This document shows, one piece after another, positions 6,763 through 15,031 of a stretch of DNA of 38,894 bases (the first letter of the stretch is position 1; every line of letters begins with the position of its first letter). The translations under genes were made by a program, and so were the position numbers. A model generated the notes under the pieces. It was not told where the DNA came from, did no database searches, and worked only from the letters and a program-made list of their open reading frames with translations. The stretch comes from Acidobacteriota bacterium. Its GTDB lineage: Bacteria > Acidobacteriota > Terriglobia > Acidiferrales > UBA7541. The stretch is taken from NCBI GenBank assembly GCA_003224525.1, contig QHZB01000192.1, forward strand, positions 1 through 38,894, written 5' to 3'.

Positions 6763-7539
6763 ATGACTTTCGCCGACGCCAAACAACGCTTCTCCAATCG
6801 CGCGGCCGATTACGTGCGCTACCGGCCGGGCTACCCCTCCGAACTGCTGGACGTGCTGCGCAAGGAATGTGACCTTCGCCCCGGCCACGTCATCGCCGAC
6901 ATCGGCTCCGGCACGGGCTTTCTGAGCGAGCTCTTTCTGAAGAACGGCAACGCCGTCTTCGGCGTGGAGCCGAATCGCGAGATGCGCGAAGCGGGCGAGC
7001 TGCATCTGCAATCTTATCGCGGCTTCGTCAGCGTGGAGGGCTCCGCGGAAGCCACCACGCTTCCCGAAGCGTGCGCCGATTTTGTGGCCGCCGGCCAAGC
7101 TTTCCACTGGTTCGAGCCGGAAAAAACGCGGGCGGAGTTTCGGCGGATTCTGCGGCCGCAAGGCTGGGTCGTCGCCATTTGGAACTTCCGTGAAATGGAG
7201 ACGCCTTTCGCCAGGGCCTACGAGGACATTCTCGTGAAATACGGGACGGACTATACGCGCGTGCGCGATTCCTACCCCAAGGGCCACGAGGTGCAAAGTT
7301 TTTTTCTCGGCGGGGAATTCCTGCATCACACCGTGCCGAATGTACAGTTCCTGGATTGGGACGGGCTCGCCGGGCGGCTGCGGAGTGGCTCGTACGTTCC
7401 GCAGGAAGGCCATGCCAATTTCGCGCCGATGATGGACGCGCTGCGCGAACCCTTTCGCAGGTATCAGGAAGATGGCCGCGTGCGAGTGGCGCACGCCACG
7501 CACCTCTATGCCGGGCGGCTGCCAACGGAGCGGAAATAG
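6763..7539 (+). CDS. Class I SAM-dependent methyltransferase
   Basis: Cytoplasmic Rossmann-fold methyltransferase. Motif I is VIADIGSGTG at residues 43-52, the acidic end of strand 2 is GVEPN (about 67), and AGQAFHWF plus LRPQGWVVAIWN supply motifs IV-VI, like the UbiE/COQ5-type Methyltransf_11 group. The opening KQRFSNRAADYVRYRPGYP is typical of a widespread group whose substrates are unknown. It sits between pheS (74 bp upstream) and pheT (3 bp downstream), so pheT is probably translated from the same message. Nothing shows a role in tRNA charging; the position may be accidental. The ATG at 6763 fits the family start, although no ribosome binding site is clear. Confidence 0.85.
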   Translation: MTFADAKQRFSNRAADYVRYRPGYPSELLDVLRKECDLRPGHVIADIGSGTGFLSELFLKNGNAVFGVEPNREMREAGELHLQSYRGFVSVEGSAEATTLPEACADFVAAGQAFHWFEPEKTRAEFRRILRPQGWVVAIWNFREMETPFARAYEDILVKYGTDYTRVRDSYPKGHEVQSFFLGGEFLHHTVPNVQFLDWDGLAGRLRSGSYVPQEGHANFAPMMDALREPFRRYQEDGRVRVAHATHLYAGRLPTERK

Positions 7540-7542
7540 CCG

Positions 7543-9654
7543 ATGAAAGTCGTCTACAACTGGCTGAAAGATTTCGTCGACGTTGCCGCGTCGCCGCAGG
7601 AGCTCGCCTCGCGCCTCGCGCTCTCCGGTACAAACATCGGCGGCGTGGAAAACGGCGCACATGGCGCGGTGATCGAAGCGGAAGTAAGCTCGAATCGCCC
7701 GGATTGTCTCGGCCACCACGGAATCGCCCGCGAAGCCGCCGCGATCTACAAGCTGCCGCTGAAGCACGTTTCGCCCAAGCCGGTGGAAGGCCAGGCCAAA
7801 GCCGGCGACGCCGTAAAAGTCGAGATTCAGTCCCCGGAACTCTGTGGCCGCTTCACCGCTCGCGTCATGCGAAACGTGAAGATCCAGCCCTCTCCGAAAT
7901 GGCTGAAAGACCGCCTCGAAGCTTCCGGCGTCGCCAGCATCAGCAACGTCGTCGACGTTTCGAATTACGTGATGCTCGAGCTCGGCCACCCGCTGCACAC
8001 TTTTGATTACGACAAAGTTCGCGACCACAAAATTGTTGTTCGCCGCGCCAAGCCCGGCGAAAAAATGCGGACCCTTGACGGAATCGAGCGCCAGCTCGAT
8101 TCGAATATCTGCATGATCAGCGATGGCGACGGCTCGCGAGCCGTCGGCATCGGCGGAATCATGGGCGGCGGCGAAACGGAAATTTCCTTCTCCACCAAGA
8201 ATGTGCTGATCGAGTGCGCCTGGTTCGAACCGGTCGCCATTCGCCGCGCCGCGCGTTTTCTGAAATTGCACACCGAAGCTTCCACGCGCTTTGGCCGCGG
8301 CGCCGATCCGGAAATGGCCGAGATCGCTTCTCGCCGCGCTGCGGAATTGATTCTGCAGCTTGCCGGGGGCGAATTACTCGCCGGCGTTGTCGATATTTAT
8401 CCCGGCAAACGCGCTGCGAAAACCATGCGCGTGACGCGCGCCGAAATTCTTCGCGTCATGGGCGCAGAGGTTCCCGACAAAGAAGTGGAAGCCAGTCTCG
8501 GTGCGCTCGGTTTCGCGCCCGTTCGAATCGATCAAAACCGCGGCGCGGAAGGGTCGCTACTCGCCGCGTGGGAATGCACGCAACCCTCCTGGCGCGCCGA
8601 CGTCGAACGTGAAATCGATCTGATCGAAGAAATTGCGCGCATTTACGGTCTCCATAAATTCCCGCCGCGTTTACCCGCCGCGCGGCAGGGCGCGGCGCGC
8701 CTTCCGCACTACGAAGCGGAAACGCGTTTGCGCGAACGGCTCATCGGCCTCGGTTACCGCGAGATTCTGACGATTCCCCACGTCGCGGAAGAACGTGACG
8801 CGCTATTCCGTCCGGAAGGTATCACGCCGGCTCGTCTTTCGAATCCGCTCTCGGAAGAAGCGAACGTGCTGCGCTCCACTGGCACGGTGACCATGGCAGC
8901 GGCGCTCGAATGGAATTTGAATCACGGCCAGCGCAATGCCCGGCTTTTCGAAATCGGCCGCCACTATCGTCTGAATGGAAGCGAGTCATTCGAAACGCGC
9001 GTGCTTACGATCGGCGCGACCGGCGAAGCGCGCGAAAAAGGCCTGTACGACTCGGCCCGCGATTTTTCTCTTGCCGACCTCAAGGGTGACCTCGATTCGA
9101 TCGGCGAACTCTGCGGTGGTTTCCGCTGGGCAGATGGCGGCGCGGAGTGGCTGCACGCGGCGCGGCGCGGCGCGGTCCGCCTCAACACCATCATTTCGAG
9201 CGAAGCGAGAAATCTCTCTTCGCTCGGAGTTGCGGGCCAACTCGCGCGCCGAGTGGCGGAGCGATTAAAATTGCGACAGGATGTCTTCCTCGCTGAACTC
9301 GAAATCGATGCTTTTTATGACACCGTAAGGATCGCGAAAAACCCTCGCCGGTATGAGCCGTTGCCAAGATTTCCCAGTGTCGAACGCGATTTCTCAGTGC
9401 TGCTCGCCGACGGCACGAAGTTCTCCGATGTGACGAAAACGATTCAATCGCTGGGCATCGGCGAAATCCATTCCATCGAAGCAACAGATCTTTTCCGCGG
9501 GAAAAGTGTCCCTGCCGGAAAATATTCGCTGCTCGTTCGCGTGACGTTTCAGAGCCGCGAAGCAACGCTGACCGAGGCGCAGATCAACGACTTCAGCGGC
9601 AGGATTGTTGGCGCTCTCGGAAAGCAGCTCGGCGCGCAGCTCCGCGCGCAATAA
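7543..9654 (+). CDS. pheT: Phenylalanyl-tRNA synthetase beta subunit, short form
   Basis: Beta subunit of phenylalanyl-tRNA synthetase: editing of mischarged tyrosine, tRNA binding and structural support of PheS. The start MKVVYNWLKDFVD, the NRPDCLG motif at residues 51-57, the B3/B4 editing region, the B5 region, a degenerate catalytic-like core and a C-terminal ferredoxin-fold anticodon-binding domain (from about 600, RFPSVERDFSVLL) are present. It is 703 residues against about 790-800 in E. coli or Thermus. The shortfall is near the N-terminus: residue 38 leads almost directly into the NRPDCLG segment, so the OB-fold EMAP-type tRNA-binding domain (about 100 residues in E. coli) is missing. 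ATG at 7543 follows the methyltransferase stop by 3 bp. Confidence 0.95.
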   Translation: MKVVYNWLKDFVDVAASPQELASRLALSGTNIGGVENGAHGAVIEAEVSSNRPDCLGHHGIAREAAAIYKLPLKHVSPKPVEGQAKAGDAVKVEIQSPELCGRFTARVMRNVKIQPSPKWLKDRLEASGVASISNVVDVSNYVMLELGHPLHTFDYDKVRDHKIVVRRAKPGEKMRTLDGIERQLDSNICMISDGDGSRAVGIGGIMGGGETEISFSTKNVLIECAWFEPVAIRRAARFLKLHTEASTRFGRGADPEMAEIASRRAAELILQLAGGELLAGVVDIYPGKRAAKTMRVTRAEILRVMGAEVPDKEVEASLGALGFAPVRIDQNRGAEGSLLAAWECTQPSWRADVEREIDLIEEIARIYGLHKFPPRLPAARQGAARLPHYEAETRLRERLIGLGYREILTIPHVAEERDALFRPEGITPARLSNPLSEEANVLRSTGTVTMAAALEWNLNHGQRNARLFEIGRHYRLNGSESFETRVLTIGATGEAREKGLYDSARDFSLADLKGDLDSIGELCGGFRWADGGAEWLHAARRGAVRLNTIISSEARNLSSLGVAGQLARRVAERLKLRQDVFLAELEIDAFYDTVRIAKNPRRYEPLPRFPSVERDFSVLLADGTKFSDVTKTIQSLGIGEIHSIEATDLFRGKSVPAGKYSLLVRVTFQSREATLTEAQINDFSGRIVGALGKQLGAQLRAQ

Positions 9655-9668
9655 AAACGATTCGCAAC

Positions 9669-10445
9669 TCAGACGCACCCTCCGGCTTTGTTCGACCACT
9701 CCAGTTGAATCGTGTAACCGCCGAGGGTGCGTGTTTTCCACGCGCAAATGTCTCCTATCTCGCCGTTGTTGTCGTCGTACCATCCCTGGCCGGGCAGGGG
9801 ATCGGTGACTGCTTCCGAAAGTTCGTGCGAGGTGGTGGAAGTGAGCGCGTCGGCGGCGGTAAGGCCGCCGGTGCACCCGGAACATCCGGGATAAGGCATG
9901 ACCGCGTAGAAAATGTTGCCGCTGGTGGAGTCGTGATAGCCGCAGAAATCCTGGCAGGAAGCGCTGCCGCCCTGCACAACCTGCACGCCGGGCGGAAGAA
10001 AAAAGAAATAAAGTGAATTGGGGCCAGGCGCAGGAAGATTCTTGGAGGCGATTTCCTGCTGCAACAGTTGTTGAATCGCACTGTCCTCGACGGACGTATT
10101 TGGAGCGGGTGAAGTGAGCGTCGCAGTGCCCGTGCGTCTGCCATGGCCGATATTTTTCCCGGGGACGCTGTATTCACCGAGCTGATCCATCAGCGCGCTC
10201 GTGAGAATGAAATCGAAGAACAAATTCAGGTTCGTGGCCAGCGCGCTCCGCGGCGCTTGTTGCCATTCGGCGCCCCAAAAAACGGTGAAAACTTCAACGG
10301 CAGTGAGCAGCGGTCCACCGCGATAAGTAAGCCGGGGGGCGACTGCCGCTCGAACGCGTTGCGCCTCCGGGCGATGGAGTGGCACGACCCGGATGGGGTG
10401 TTGCACCGCGGCGGCGGATTTCGTGGGACGAGGCTTGATGGCCAT
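9669..10445 (-). CDS. Orphan protein with HELSE motif, possible metal-dependent hydrolase
   Basis: I do not recognise the family with certainty. The 258-residue protein has an Arg/Pro-rich start with no signal peptide, a hydrophobic/aromatic stretch (FTVFWGAEW, LFFDFILTS), a segment CQDFCGYH then IFYAVMPYPGC, and near residues 205-216 TSHELSEAVTDP followed by GWYDDNNGEIGDICAW. The His-Glu and later Glu/Asp residues could bind zinc in an HExxE-like way, though it is not a canonical HExxH protease; there is also a faint likeness to plant EXORDIUM-type proteins. Six cysteines in the C-terminal half hint at an extracytoplasmic life despite the missing signal. A strong AAGGAG lies seven bases before the ATG at 10445. 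It is inserted against the direction of the pheT-zapA operon. Confidence 0.6.
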   Translation of the reverse strand: MAIKPRPTKSAAAVQHPIRVVPLHRPEAQRVRAAVAPRLTYRGGPLLTAVEVFTVFWGAEWQQAPRSALATNLNLFFDFILTSALMDQLGEYSVPGKNIGHGRRTGTATLTSPAPNTSVEDSAIQQLLQQEIASKNLPAPGPNSLYFFFLPPGVQVVQGGSASCQDFCGYHDSTSGNIFYAVMPYPGCSGCTGGLTAADALTSTTSHELSEAVTDPLPGQGWYDDNNGEIGDICAWKTRTLGGYTIQLEWSNKAGGCV

Positions 10446-10637
10446 GAGGCGCTCCTTCCTGCGAGCAGATGAATTCGCATTACGGCGGCTGGGGAAACAA
10501 ACAGGCTAGAACCCACACGGTACCGAACGGCGCGAAAAATGTAAATGGGACTTCGTATAAGTGGCGCAAGCAGCGGGGGCGGGATTTATTCCGGGAGCGG
10601 ATGTGGTATTGTGCCGATAAGGACGCGCGGAGACTCC

Positions 10638-10928
10638 ATGAGCGGGCCGGTGAAAGTGCAGATTTTCGGGCAAACGTACTCCCTCCAGGGGGAACTGGAT
10701 GGGAAGTACGTGCAGAAGCTCGCGAAGTACGTGGACGAGAAGATGCACGAGATCGCTGATGTGACCAAGACGGTGGACACGCAGAAAGTCGCGGTGCTGG
10801 CGGCGCTGGCGATTGCGGACGAACTCCACAGCATGCAGCGGGACCTCGGCGATCACGATGAGTTGATGCGCGAGCAGGCTGAGCGTTGCCTGACGCTCGT
10901 CGAACGCGCGTTGAAGCAGACCGCGTAA
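10638..10928 (+). CDS. zapA: Cell division protein ZapA
   Basis: Small FtsZ-associated protein that bundles FtsZ filaments at midcell. The 96-residue product starts MSGPVKVQIFGQTYSL, the N-terminal beta-hairpin common to ZapA, followed by the YVDEKMHEIADV segment, TQKVAVLAALAIADEL and a C-terminal coiled coil. The ATG at 10638 is chosen because the family begins there; the frame is open further upstream without conservation. A possible -10 TATTGT lies at 10607-10612. In many bacteria zapA follows pheT; here an inverted gene separates them. Confidence 0.92.
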   Translation: MSGPVKVQIFGQTYSLQGELDGKYVQKLAKYVDEKMHEIADVTKTVDTQKVAVLAALAIADELHSMQRDLGDHDELMREQAERCLTLVERALKQTA

Positions 10929-10963
10929 TCTTTTTTCCTCCTAAAACCTAAAACATAACAATT

Positions 10964-11935
10964 CTATTGGCTCCAGCTGGTGGGGTTGCGGTCCCAGCGC
11001 TGGGCGCGGAGCTGTTTGTGGAGCGCGGCGGGGAGGGGGCCCTGGGTGCTGGCGGCGATGTTGGCTTCGACGTTGCGGCGCTTGCGCATGCCGGGAATGA
11101 TGGTGCTGACGTCGGGATTGCTGAGGATAAAGCGCAGAGCCATCTGCGCCATGGAGTTGCCCAGGGGAATGAACGGCCGGAGCGCTTCGGCGTGGGCCAC
11201 GCTGTTTTTCAGATTTTCCGGGACGAAATAAGTGTTGCGCCAATCGCCTTTTGGCCACGTGGTATCGACGGTGAGCGTGCCGGTGAGTGTGCCTTCATCG
11301 AACGGCACGCGGGCGATCACGGCGACATCTTTCATGCGGCAGATGGGGAAGAGCGCGTCTTCGGGATTCTGGTCGAAAATGTTGTAGATGACCTGGACGG
11401 CGTCGGCGACGCCTTCGAGCACGGCGCGAATGCCGTTAGAAGGCTCCCAACGATTGACACTGACGCCTATGGCTTCCGCTTTGCCGGTGGCGCGCAGCTT
11501 TTCCACGGCGTGCGGGAGACGTTCGTCGTTGAGCCAGCGATCTTCCCAAGTGTGAAACTGGATGAGGTCGAGTTTTTCGACGCCGAGATTGGCGAGGCTT
11601 TTGTTGACGTACGCTTCGACGTGGTCCGGCGGATAACAATCGTCGAGGGTGAAATCGCGGCGGCTGGGCCATTTGAGATTTTTGGGCGGAATTTTTGTGG
11701 CGACGTAAAGTTTTTTGGAGGCGTTGGCGCGGAGAACTTTTCCAAGGATTTGTTCGCTGCGGCCTTCGCCGTAGGCCCATGCGGTGTCAAAGAAATTGCA
11801 GCCGAGATCGACGGCGCGTTGCAGGGCGTCGAGCGATTCAGTGTCATCGGAGCCGGTCCAGCCGGCGAGTCCCCACATGCCGTAACCAATTTCGCTGACA
11901 TTCCATCCGGTGCGGCCAAACTTGCGATAATGCAT
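10964..11935 (-). CDS. Aldo/keto reductase
   Basis: NADPH-dependent oxidoreductase of the aldo/keto reductase superfamily, a TIM-barrel protein reducing carbonyls. The catalytic tetrad is complete: Asp50 and Tyr55 in FFDTAWAYG, Lys81 in VATKIPP and His128 in IQFHTWED. The cofactor end shows MALRFILSNPDVSTIIPGMR. It is 323 residues from the ATG at 11935, which has GGGGAG eight bases before it; the frame is open upstream to 12094 without support. A single gene, convergent with zapA (35 bp between stops) and divergent from the DUF899 gene. The physiological substrate cannot be read from the sequence. Confidence 0.92.
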   Translation of the reverse strand: MHYRKFGRTGWNVSEIGYGMWGLAGWTGSDDTESLDALQRAVDLGCNFFDTAWAYGEGRSEQILGKVLRANASKKLYVATKIPPKNLKWPSRRDFTLDDCYPPDHVEAYVNKSLANLGVEKLDLIQFHTWEDRWLNDERLPHAVEKLRATGKAEAIGVSVNRWEPSNGIRAVLEGVADAVQVIYNIFDQNPEDALFPICRMKDVAVIARVPFDEGTLTGTLTVDTTWPKGDWRNTYFVPENLKNSVAHAEALRPFIPLGNSMAQMALRFILSNPDVSTIIPGMRKRRNVEANIAASTQGPLPAALHKQLRAQRWDRNPTSWSQ

Positions 11936-12065
11936 GGTGTGCTCCCCTGAAGTTGAGGGCCCATTATACGCGGGGTGGATTGGGAGTGCTTCGCCGCGGG
12001 TCGGTTTTGACATCCTCCACTCCGTGAACGGTGGTGTGGTTCGCATTTCGGGAAGAGGTGAGCGC

Positions 12066-12791
12066 ATGAAAAACGACAGCGGCGGCGTTATCAAGAATCA
12101 CGCTGTGGTATCGCACGAGGAGTGGCTTGCGGCGCGCACGGCGTTTCTGGCGAAGGAAAAGGAGTTCACGCGGCTGCAGGACCAGCTCAATCAGGAGCGG
12201 CGCGAGTTGCCGTGGGAGGCGGTCCGGAAAGAGTATGTCTTCGAGGGGCCGGATGGAAAACAAACCCTGGCGGAGCTTTTTGAGGGAAGAAGCCAGTTGA
12301 TTGTCTATCACTTCATGTTTGAGCCGAGCGCTACGGCAGGCTGCCCGCACTGCTCGTTGCGGGCCGACGGATTCAACGGCATCGGCTTGCACCTGAAGCA
12401 ACGCGACGTGACGATGATCGCGGTGTCCGGTGCGCCATACACCAAGCTGGCAGCCTACCAGAAGCGGATGGGCTGGAATTTCAAGTGGGTCTCCTCGAGC
12501 GATACGGATTTCAATTTCGACTACCACGTGTCGTTCACGCCGGAAGAGTTTGCAAAGAAAAACGCTTTTTACAACTTCAAGATACAAGATCCGCAAGCTC
12601 CCGAGCGCGAAGGGCACAGCGTGTTCTACCAGGATGAGAGCGGCGCCGTTTTTCACTGCTATTCGTGCTACGACCGGGGAAACGACAAACTGAACATCCA
12701 CTATCACTACCTGGATTTGGCGCCCAAGGGCCGGGATGAAGGCGGGCGCGGACCCTTCTGGGTGCGCCGACATGATGAATACGGCCGGTAG
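12066..12791 (+). CDS. DUF899 family thioredoxin-like protein
   Basis: Protein of the DUF899 family, thioredoxin-fold proteins of unknown role often annotated as dithiol-disulfide isomerases. Visible hallmarks are SHEEWLAAR near the start, an LPWEAVRKEYVFEGPDG segment, LIVYHFMF and the redox-like AGCPHCS with Cys93 and Cys96, then GWNFKWVSS and a Cys-containing HCYSCYDRG near the end. About 241 residues, normal for the family. ATG at 12066 has AGAGG at a workable distance. It is divergent from the aldo/keto reductase and is followed within 32 bp by the exported methyltransferase-like gene. Confidence 0.88.
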   Translation: MKNDSGGVIKNHAVVSHEEWLAARTAFLAKEKEFTRLQDQLNQERRELPWEAVRKEYVFEGPDGKQTLAELFEGRSQLIVYHFMFEPSATAGCPHCSLRADGFNGIGLHLKQRDVTMIAVSGAPYTKLAAYQKRMGWNFKWVSSSDTDFNFDYHVSFTPEEFAKKNAFYNFKIQDPQAPEREGHSVFYQDESGAVFHCYSCYDRGNDKLNIHYHYLDLAPKGRDEGGRGPFWVRRHDEYGR

Positions 12792-12823
12792 CTGCCAGAC
12801 CGGAGAACGGGACGAATGCTGCG

Positions 12824-13441
12824 ATGAATAAGAAAAAACTACTGCTGGTGGGGCTGGTGTGCGCGGCGGCCGTGGTGTTTGGCGCGCAGGTTCGCGGGGA
12901 CGCGACGGAGGAGATTAAGAGGCTGGCGGAGTTGATGGCGTGGAAGGCGGGGACGGTGGCGGCGGATATTGGGGCGGGCGACGGGAAGTACACGTTTGCG
13001 GCGGTGGAACTCCTGGGGGCCTCGGGAAAAGTGTTTGCGACGGAGATTGATGCTAAAAAGCTGGCGGAGTTGAGGGAAGAGGTCGCGAAACGCAAGTTGG
13101 GGAACGTGATGGCGGTGGAGAGCAAGGAGGCGGAGACGAATTTGCCTGCAGGCTGCTGCGACGCGATTTTCCTGAGGCGCGTGTACCATCACCTGACCAA
13201 GCCGGCGGAGTTCGATGCCAGCCTGGTGCGGTCCTTGAAGCTCGGAGGGCGGCTGGCGATCATCGATTTCGCGCCGCGGGCGGGGTTGGAACCGGTGGAA
13301 GGAGTTCCGAGCAACCGGGGCGGGCATGGCATCCCGCAGACGATTGCGATCGAGGAGCTGAGTGCCGCGGGGTTGCAGGTCGAAAAAATAGTGAATGACT
13401 GGCCGGAGGATAGTTACTGCGTTTTGTTTGTGAGGAGGTGA
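12824..13441 (+). CDS. Exported methyltransferase-like protein
   Basis: Rossmann-type SAM-binding protein with a signal peptide. Residues 1-22 are a basic start and hydrophobic core ending in VFGAQ, a plausible signal peptidase site. Motif I follows at AADIGAGDG (46-54), then ATEID for the ribose-binding acid, LRRVYHHL and LKLGGRLAIIDF. SAM is not known to occur in the periplasm, so this is either a membrane-anchored enzyme facing the cytoplasm or a fold reused for something else. 205 residues; it probably shares a transcript with the DUF899 gene. Followed by a cluster of palindromes. Confidence 0.78.
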   Translation: MNKKKLLLVGLVCAAAVVFGAQVRGDATEEIKRLAELMAWKAGTVAADIGAGDGKYTFAAVELLGASGKVFATEIDAKKLAELREEVAKRKLGNVMAVESKEAETNLPAGCCDAIFLRRVYHHLTKPAEFDASLVRSLKLGGRLAIIDFAPRAGLEPVEGVPSNRGGHGIPQTIAIEELSAAGLQVEKIVNDWPEDSYCVLFVRR

Positions 13442-13462
13442 GGGTCGGAAAGGGTAAAAATA

Positions 13463-13605
13463 AACGGTCTGAAGACCGGCCACTACAACAGACAAAACCA
13501 AGATGCCGGGCTTCCCGACAAATCGTCGGGACCCCCACGAATCGGGGGAAAGCCCGGCGCTACAAGAGCACGAGCGGCTGTACCACGCGGCCGGCGCTAC
13601 GAGGT
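13463..13605 (+). repeat. Cluster of REP-like palindromes
   Basis: Several palindromes lie here between convergent genes. CGGTCT-GA-AGACCG is at 13465-13478. A compound element at 13505-13558 has outer arms GCCGGGCTT and AAGCCCGGC enclosing two smaller stems, CCCGAC/GTCGGG (13514-13530) and CCCCC/GGGGG (13532-13548), a three-way-junction shape. A further GCCGGCGCTAC tag follows near 13590. On the minus strand each starts with a GTAG tag, as in the copies at 4408 and 5440. It may also serve as a two-way transcription stop. Confidence 0.65.
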
Positions 13606-14373
13606 GATGGCGAGGACGCGGAGGGGGCTGCCGGAGCCGTTGACGATTTTGAGGGGGGCGGCGATGACCACGGCGCCGGTGGGGGGCAACTGATCGAGGT
13701 TGCAAAGGCTGGCGAGGCCAAACTTTCCGCTTCCGTGCATGACGTAATGGTTTGAGAACGGGGGGTCAAACTTGGCGGCCTGGCCGGCGTCGGTTCCTAC
13801 TGTTTCGACTCCCACGCCTAGAACATCGCGCTCCGCGGCCAAAAATTCCGAGCACTCCTTGGCCCAGCCCGGGGTGTGCGGCCCGTCGTCCTTGAGGTTG
13901 ATGTATTGCGCGGGATCGCTGCGCTTCGACCAGCCGGTGCGAAGGAGCACCCACGCGCCGGGCGGGATGCGTCCGTGCCCTGCTTCCCATTGCCGGATAT
14001 GCCCGGAGGTCAGCAGAAAATCCGAATTTCTCTCCACGTCTTTCGTTACGTCAATAACGCATGCCGGGCCGATGAATTTCTTCGGCGCGATATGATCCAC
14101 CGTTGAGTCCGGCAAGTCCTTGCCACTGACCCAATGCACGGGGGCATCGAAATGTGTTCCGGTGTGCTCACCGGTCTCGAAGGCGTTCCAATACCAGGCG
14201 GGACCGCGTTCATCGTAACGGGACAATTCGCGGAGGGAGAAGGGCGGCGTGTTGTTCCACTGCGGAGGGAGCGGCAGCAGGGGCGTGGCAGGACTTAGCG
14301 GCAGGGTGAGGTCCACCACGCGGAGGCGGCCGGCATTTAGTTCTTCGACGAGTTGGAGCAGGACTCCGGGCAT
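13597..14373 (-). CDS. Cyclase family protein (kynurenine formamidase-like fold)
   Basis: Metal-dependent hydrolase of the cyclase/kynurenine formamidase family. The signature HTGTHFDAPVH at residues 70-80 gives the ligands His70, His74, Asp76 and His80. The product is about 258 residues, the usual family size. The ATG at 14373 is preferred to the TTG at 14394, since AGGGGG lies six bases upstream of it. It is the last gene of a minus-strand run behind the two subunits of a thiamine-diphosphate decarboxylase (66 bp gap), so it may open or form a ring or amide in the same pathway. Substrate unknown; no other tryptophan-degradation gene is nearby, so formamidase activity is doubtful. Confidence 0.86.
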   Translation of the reverse strand: MPGVLLQLVEELNAGRLRVVDLTLPLSPATPLLPLPPQWNNTPPFSLRELSRYDERGPAWYWNAFETGEHTGTHFDAPVHWVSGKDLPDSTVDHIAPKKFIGPACVIDVTKDVERNSDFLLTSGHIRQWEAGHGRIPPGAWVLLRTGWSKRSDPAQYINLKDDGPHTPGWAKECSEFLAAERDVLGVGVETVGTDAGQAAKFDPPFSNHYVMHGSGKFGLASLCNLDQLPPTGAVVIAAPLKIVNGSGSPLRVLAITS

Positions 14374-14439
14374 GAAGACCCCCTGAACAAGCAAGGGAGA
14401 GTATGCCCAGAATAGGTGAAGAAGAACAACACGGACGCT

Positions 14440-15018
14440 TCAGTGAGATTTTGCGGCGAGCGATTGGATGTAGCGGCGAAACTGGAAACGGTTTTCGAGC
14501 AGGCCCAGGTCGGTGAGGAAAGCTTTCGGGCCGACCGGCTCGACCTTGGCAACGATCGTCTGCAATCCATCGCCCAGGATGGCCTGGCGGGTTGCAGCTT
14601 TGAATTCCTCGACAGTGCGCACCGTCGAAGCCCGTGGGATGCCCGCGGCGCGCGCGATGCCTTCCAAGTCCGTCCCGGTGCTCGTGGCCGTGGGGAATCC
14701 ACCGACGGAAAGCAAGCTCGCATTGTCAAAAACGACGTGGACCAAATTTTTAGGCTTGTAACGCGCAAGTGTGCTCAAGGTGCCGAGGTTCATCAGCAGC
14801 GAGCCATCGCCATCGAAGACCACGACCTTCTGATGGGGCAGGCAGAGAGCGAGGCCCAAGCCGGTGGAGGAGGCAAGTCCCATGGCGTGCTGCAGGTAGA
14901 AAAAATTAGGACTATGGCCGAGCGACTGCAGCTCCGCGGCCACGGCACCCATGATGGTGACTACCAGACATTTTTCAAGCTCGGAGTAAATGGAGCGCAG
15001 ACAGTCGGTGCGGAGCAT
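14440..15018 (-). CDS. Thiamine-diphosphate decarboxylase, C-terminal-type subunit (ComE-like)
   Basis: Carries the cofactor-binding half of a two-subunit decarboxylase like sulfopyruvate or phosphonopyruvate decarboxylase. The thiamine-diphosphate motif is GDGS followed by N (VVFDGDGSLLMNLGTLS, about residues 66-82), binding diphosphate through Mg2+. The N-terminal LQHAMGLASSTGLGLAL fits the same domain. Size (192 residues) matches archaeal ComE (about 188). A GTG at 15030 and ATGs at 15021 and 15018 are all possible starts; the ATG at 15018 is best spaced from GGGAG. It begins only a few bases after the stop of the partner gene, consistent with a complex made in equal amounts. Confidence 0.85.
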   Translation of the reverse strand: MLRTDCLRSIYSELEKCLVVTIMGAVAAELQSLGHSPNFFYLQHAMGLASSTGLGLALCLPHQKVVVFDGDGSLLMNLGTLSTLARYKPKNLVHVVFDNASLLSVGGFPTATSTGTDLEGIARAAGIPRASTVRTVEEFKAATRQAILGDGLQTIVAKVEPVGPKAFLTDLGLLENRFQFRRYIQSLAAKSH

Positions 15019-15031
15019 CATTTCTCCCACA

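Noticed and set aside
6556-8271. 571-codon open frame on the minus strand opposite pheS, methyltransferase and pheT
   Set aside because: It lies antisense to three recognised genes, has no family motif and a composition typical of the reverse of GC-rich coding DNA.
10929-10963. 6S RNA directly after zapA
   Set aside because: Only 35 bases separate the convergent stops, too short for the RNA; the better candidate is at 28072-28307.
10967-11950. 327-codon plus-strand frame opposite the aldo/keto reductase
   Set aside because: The minus-strand reductase has a complete catalytic tetrad; the plus-strand product is an antisense artefact.
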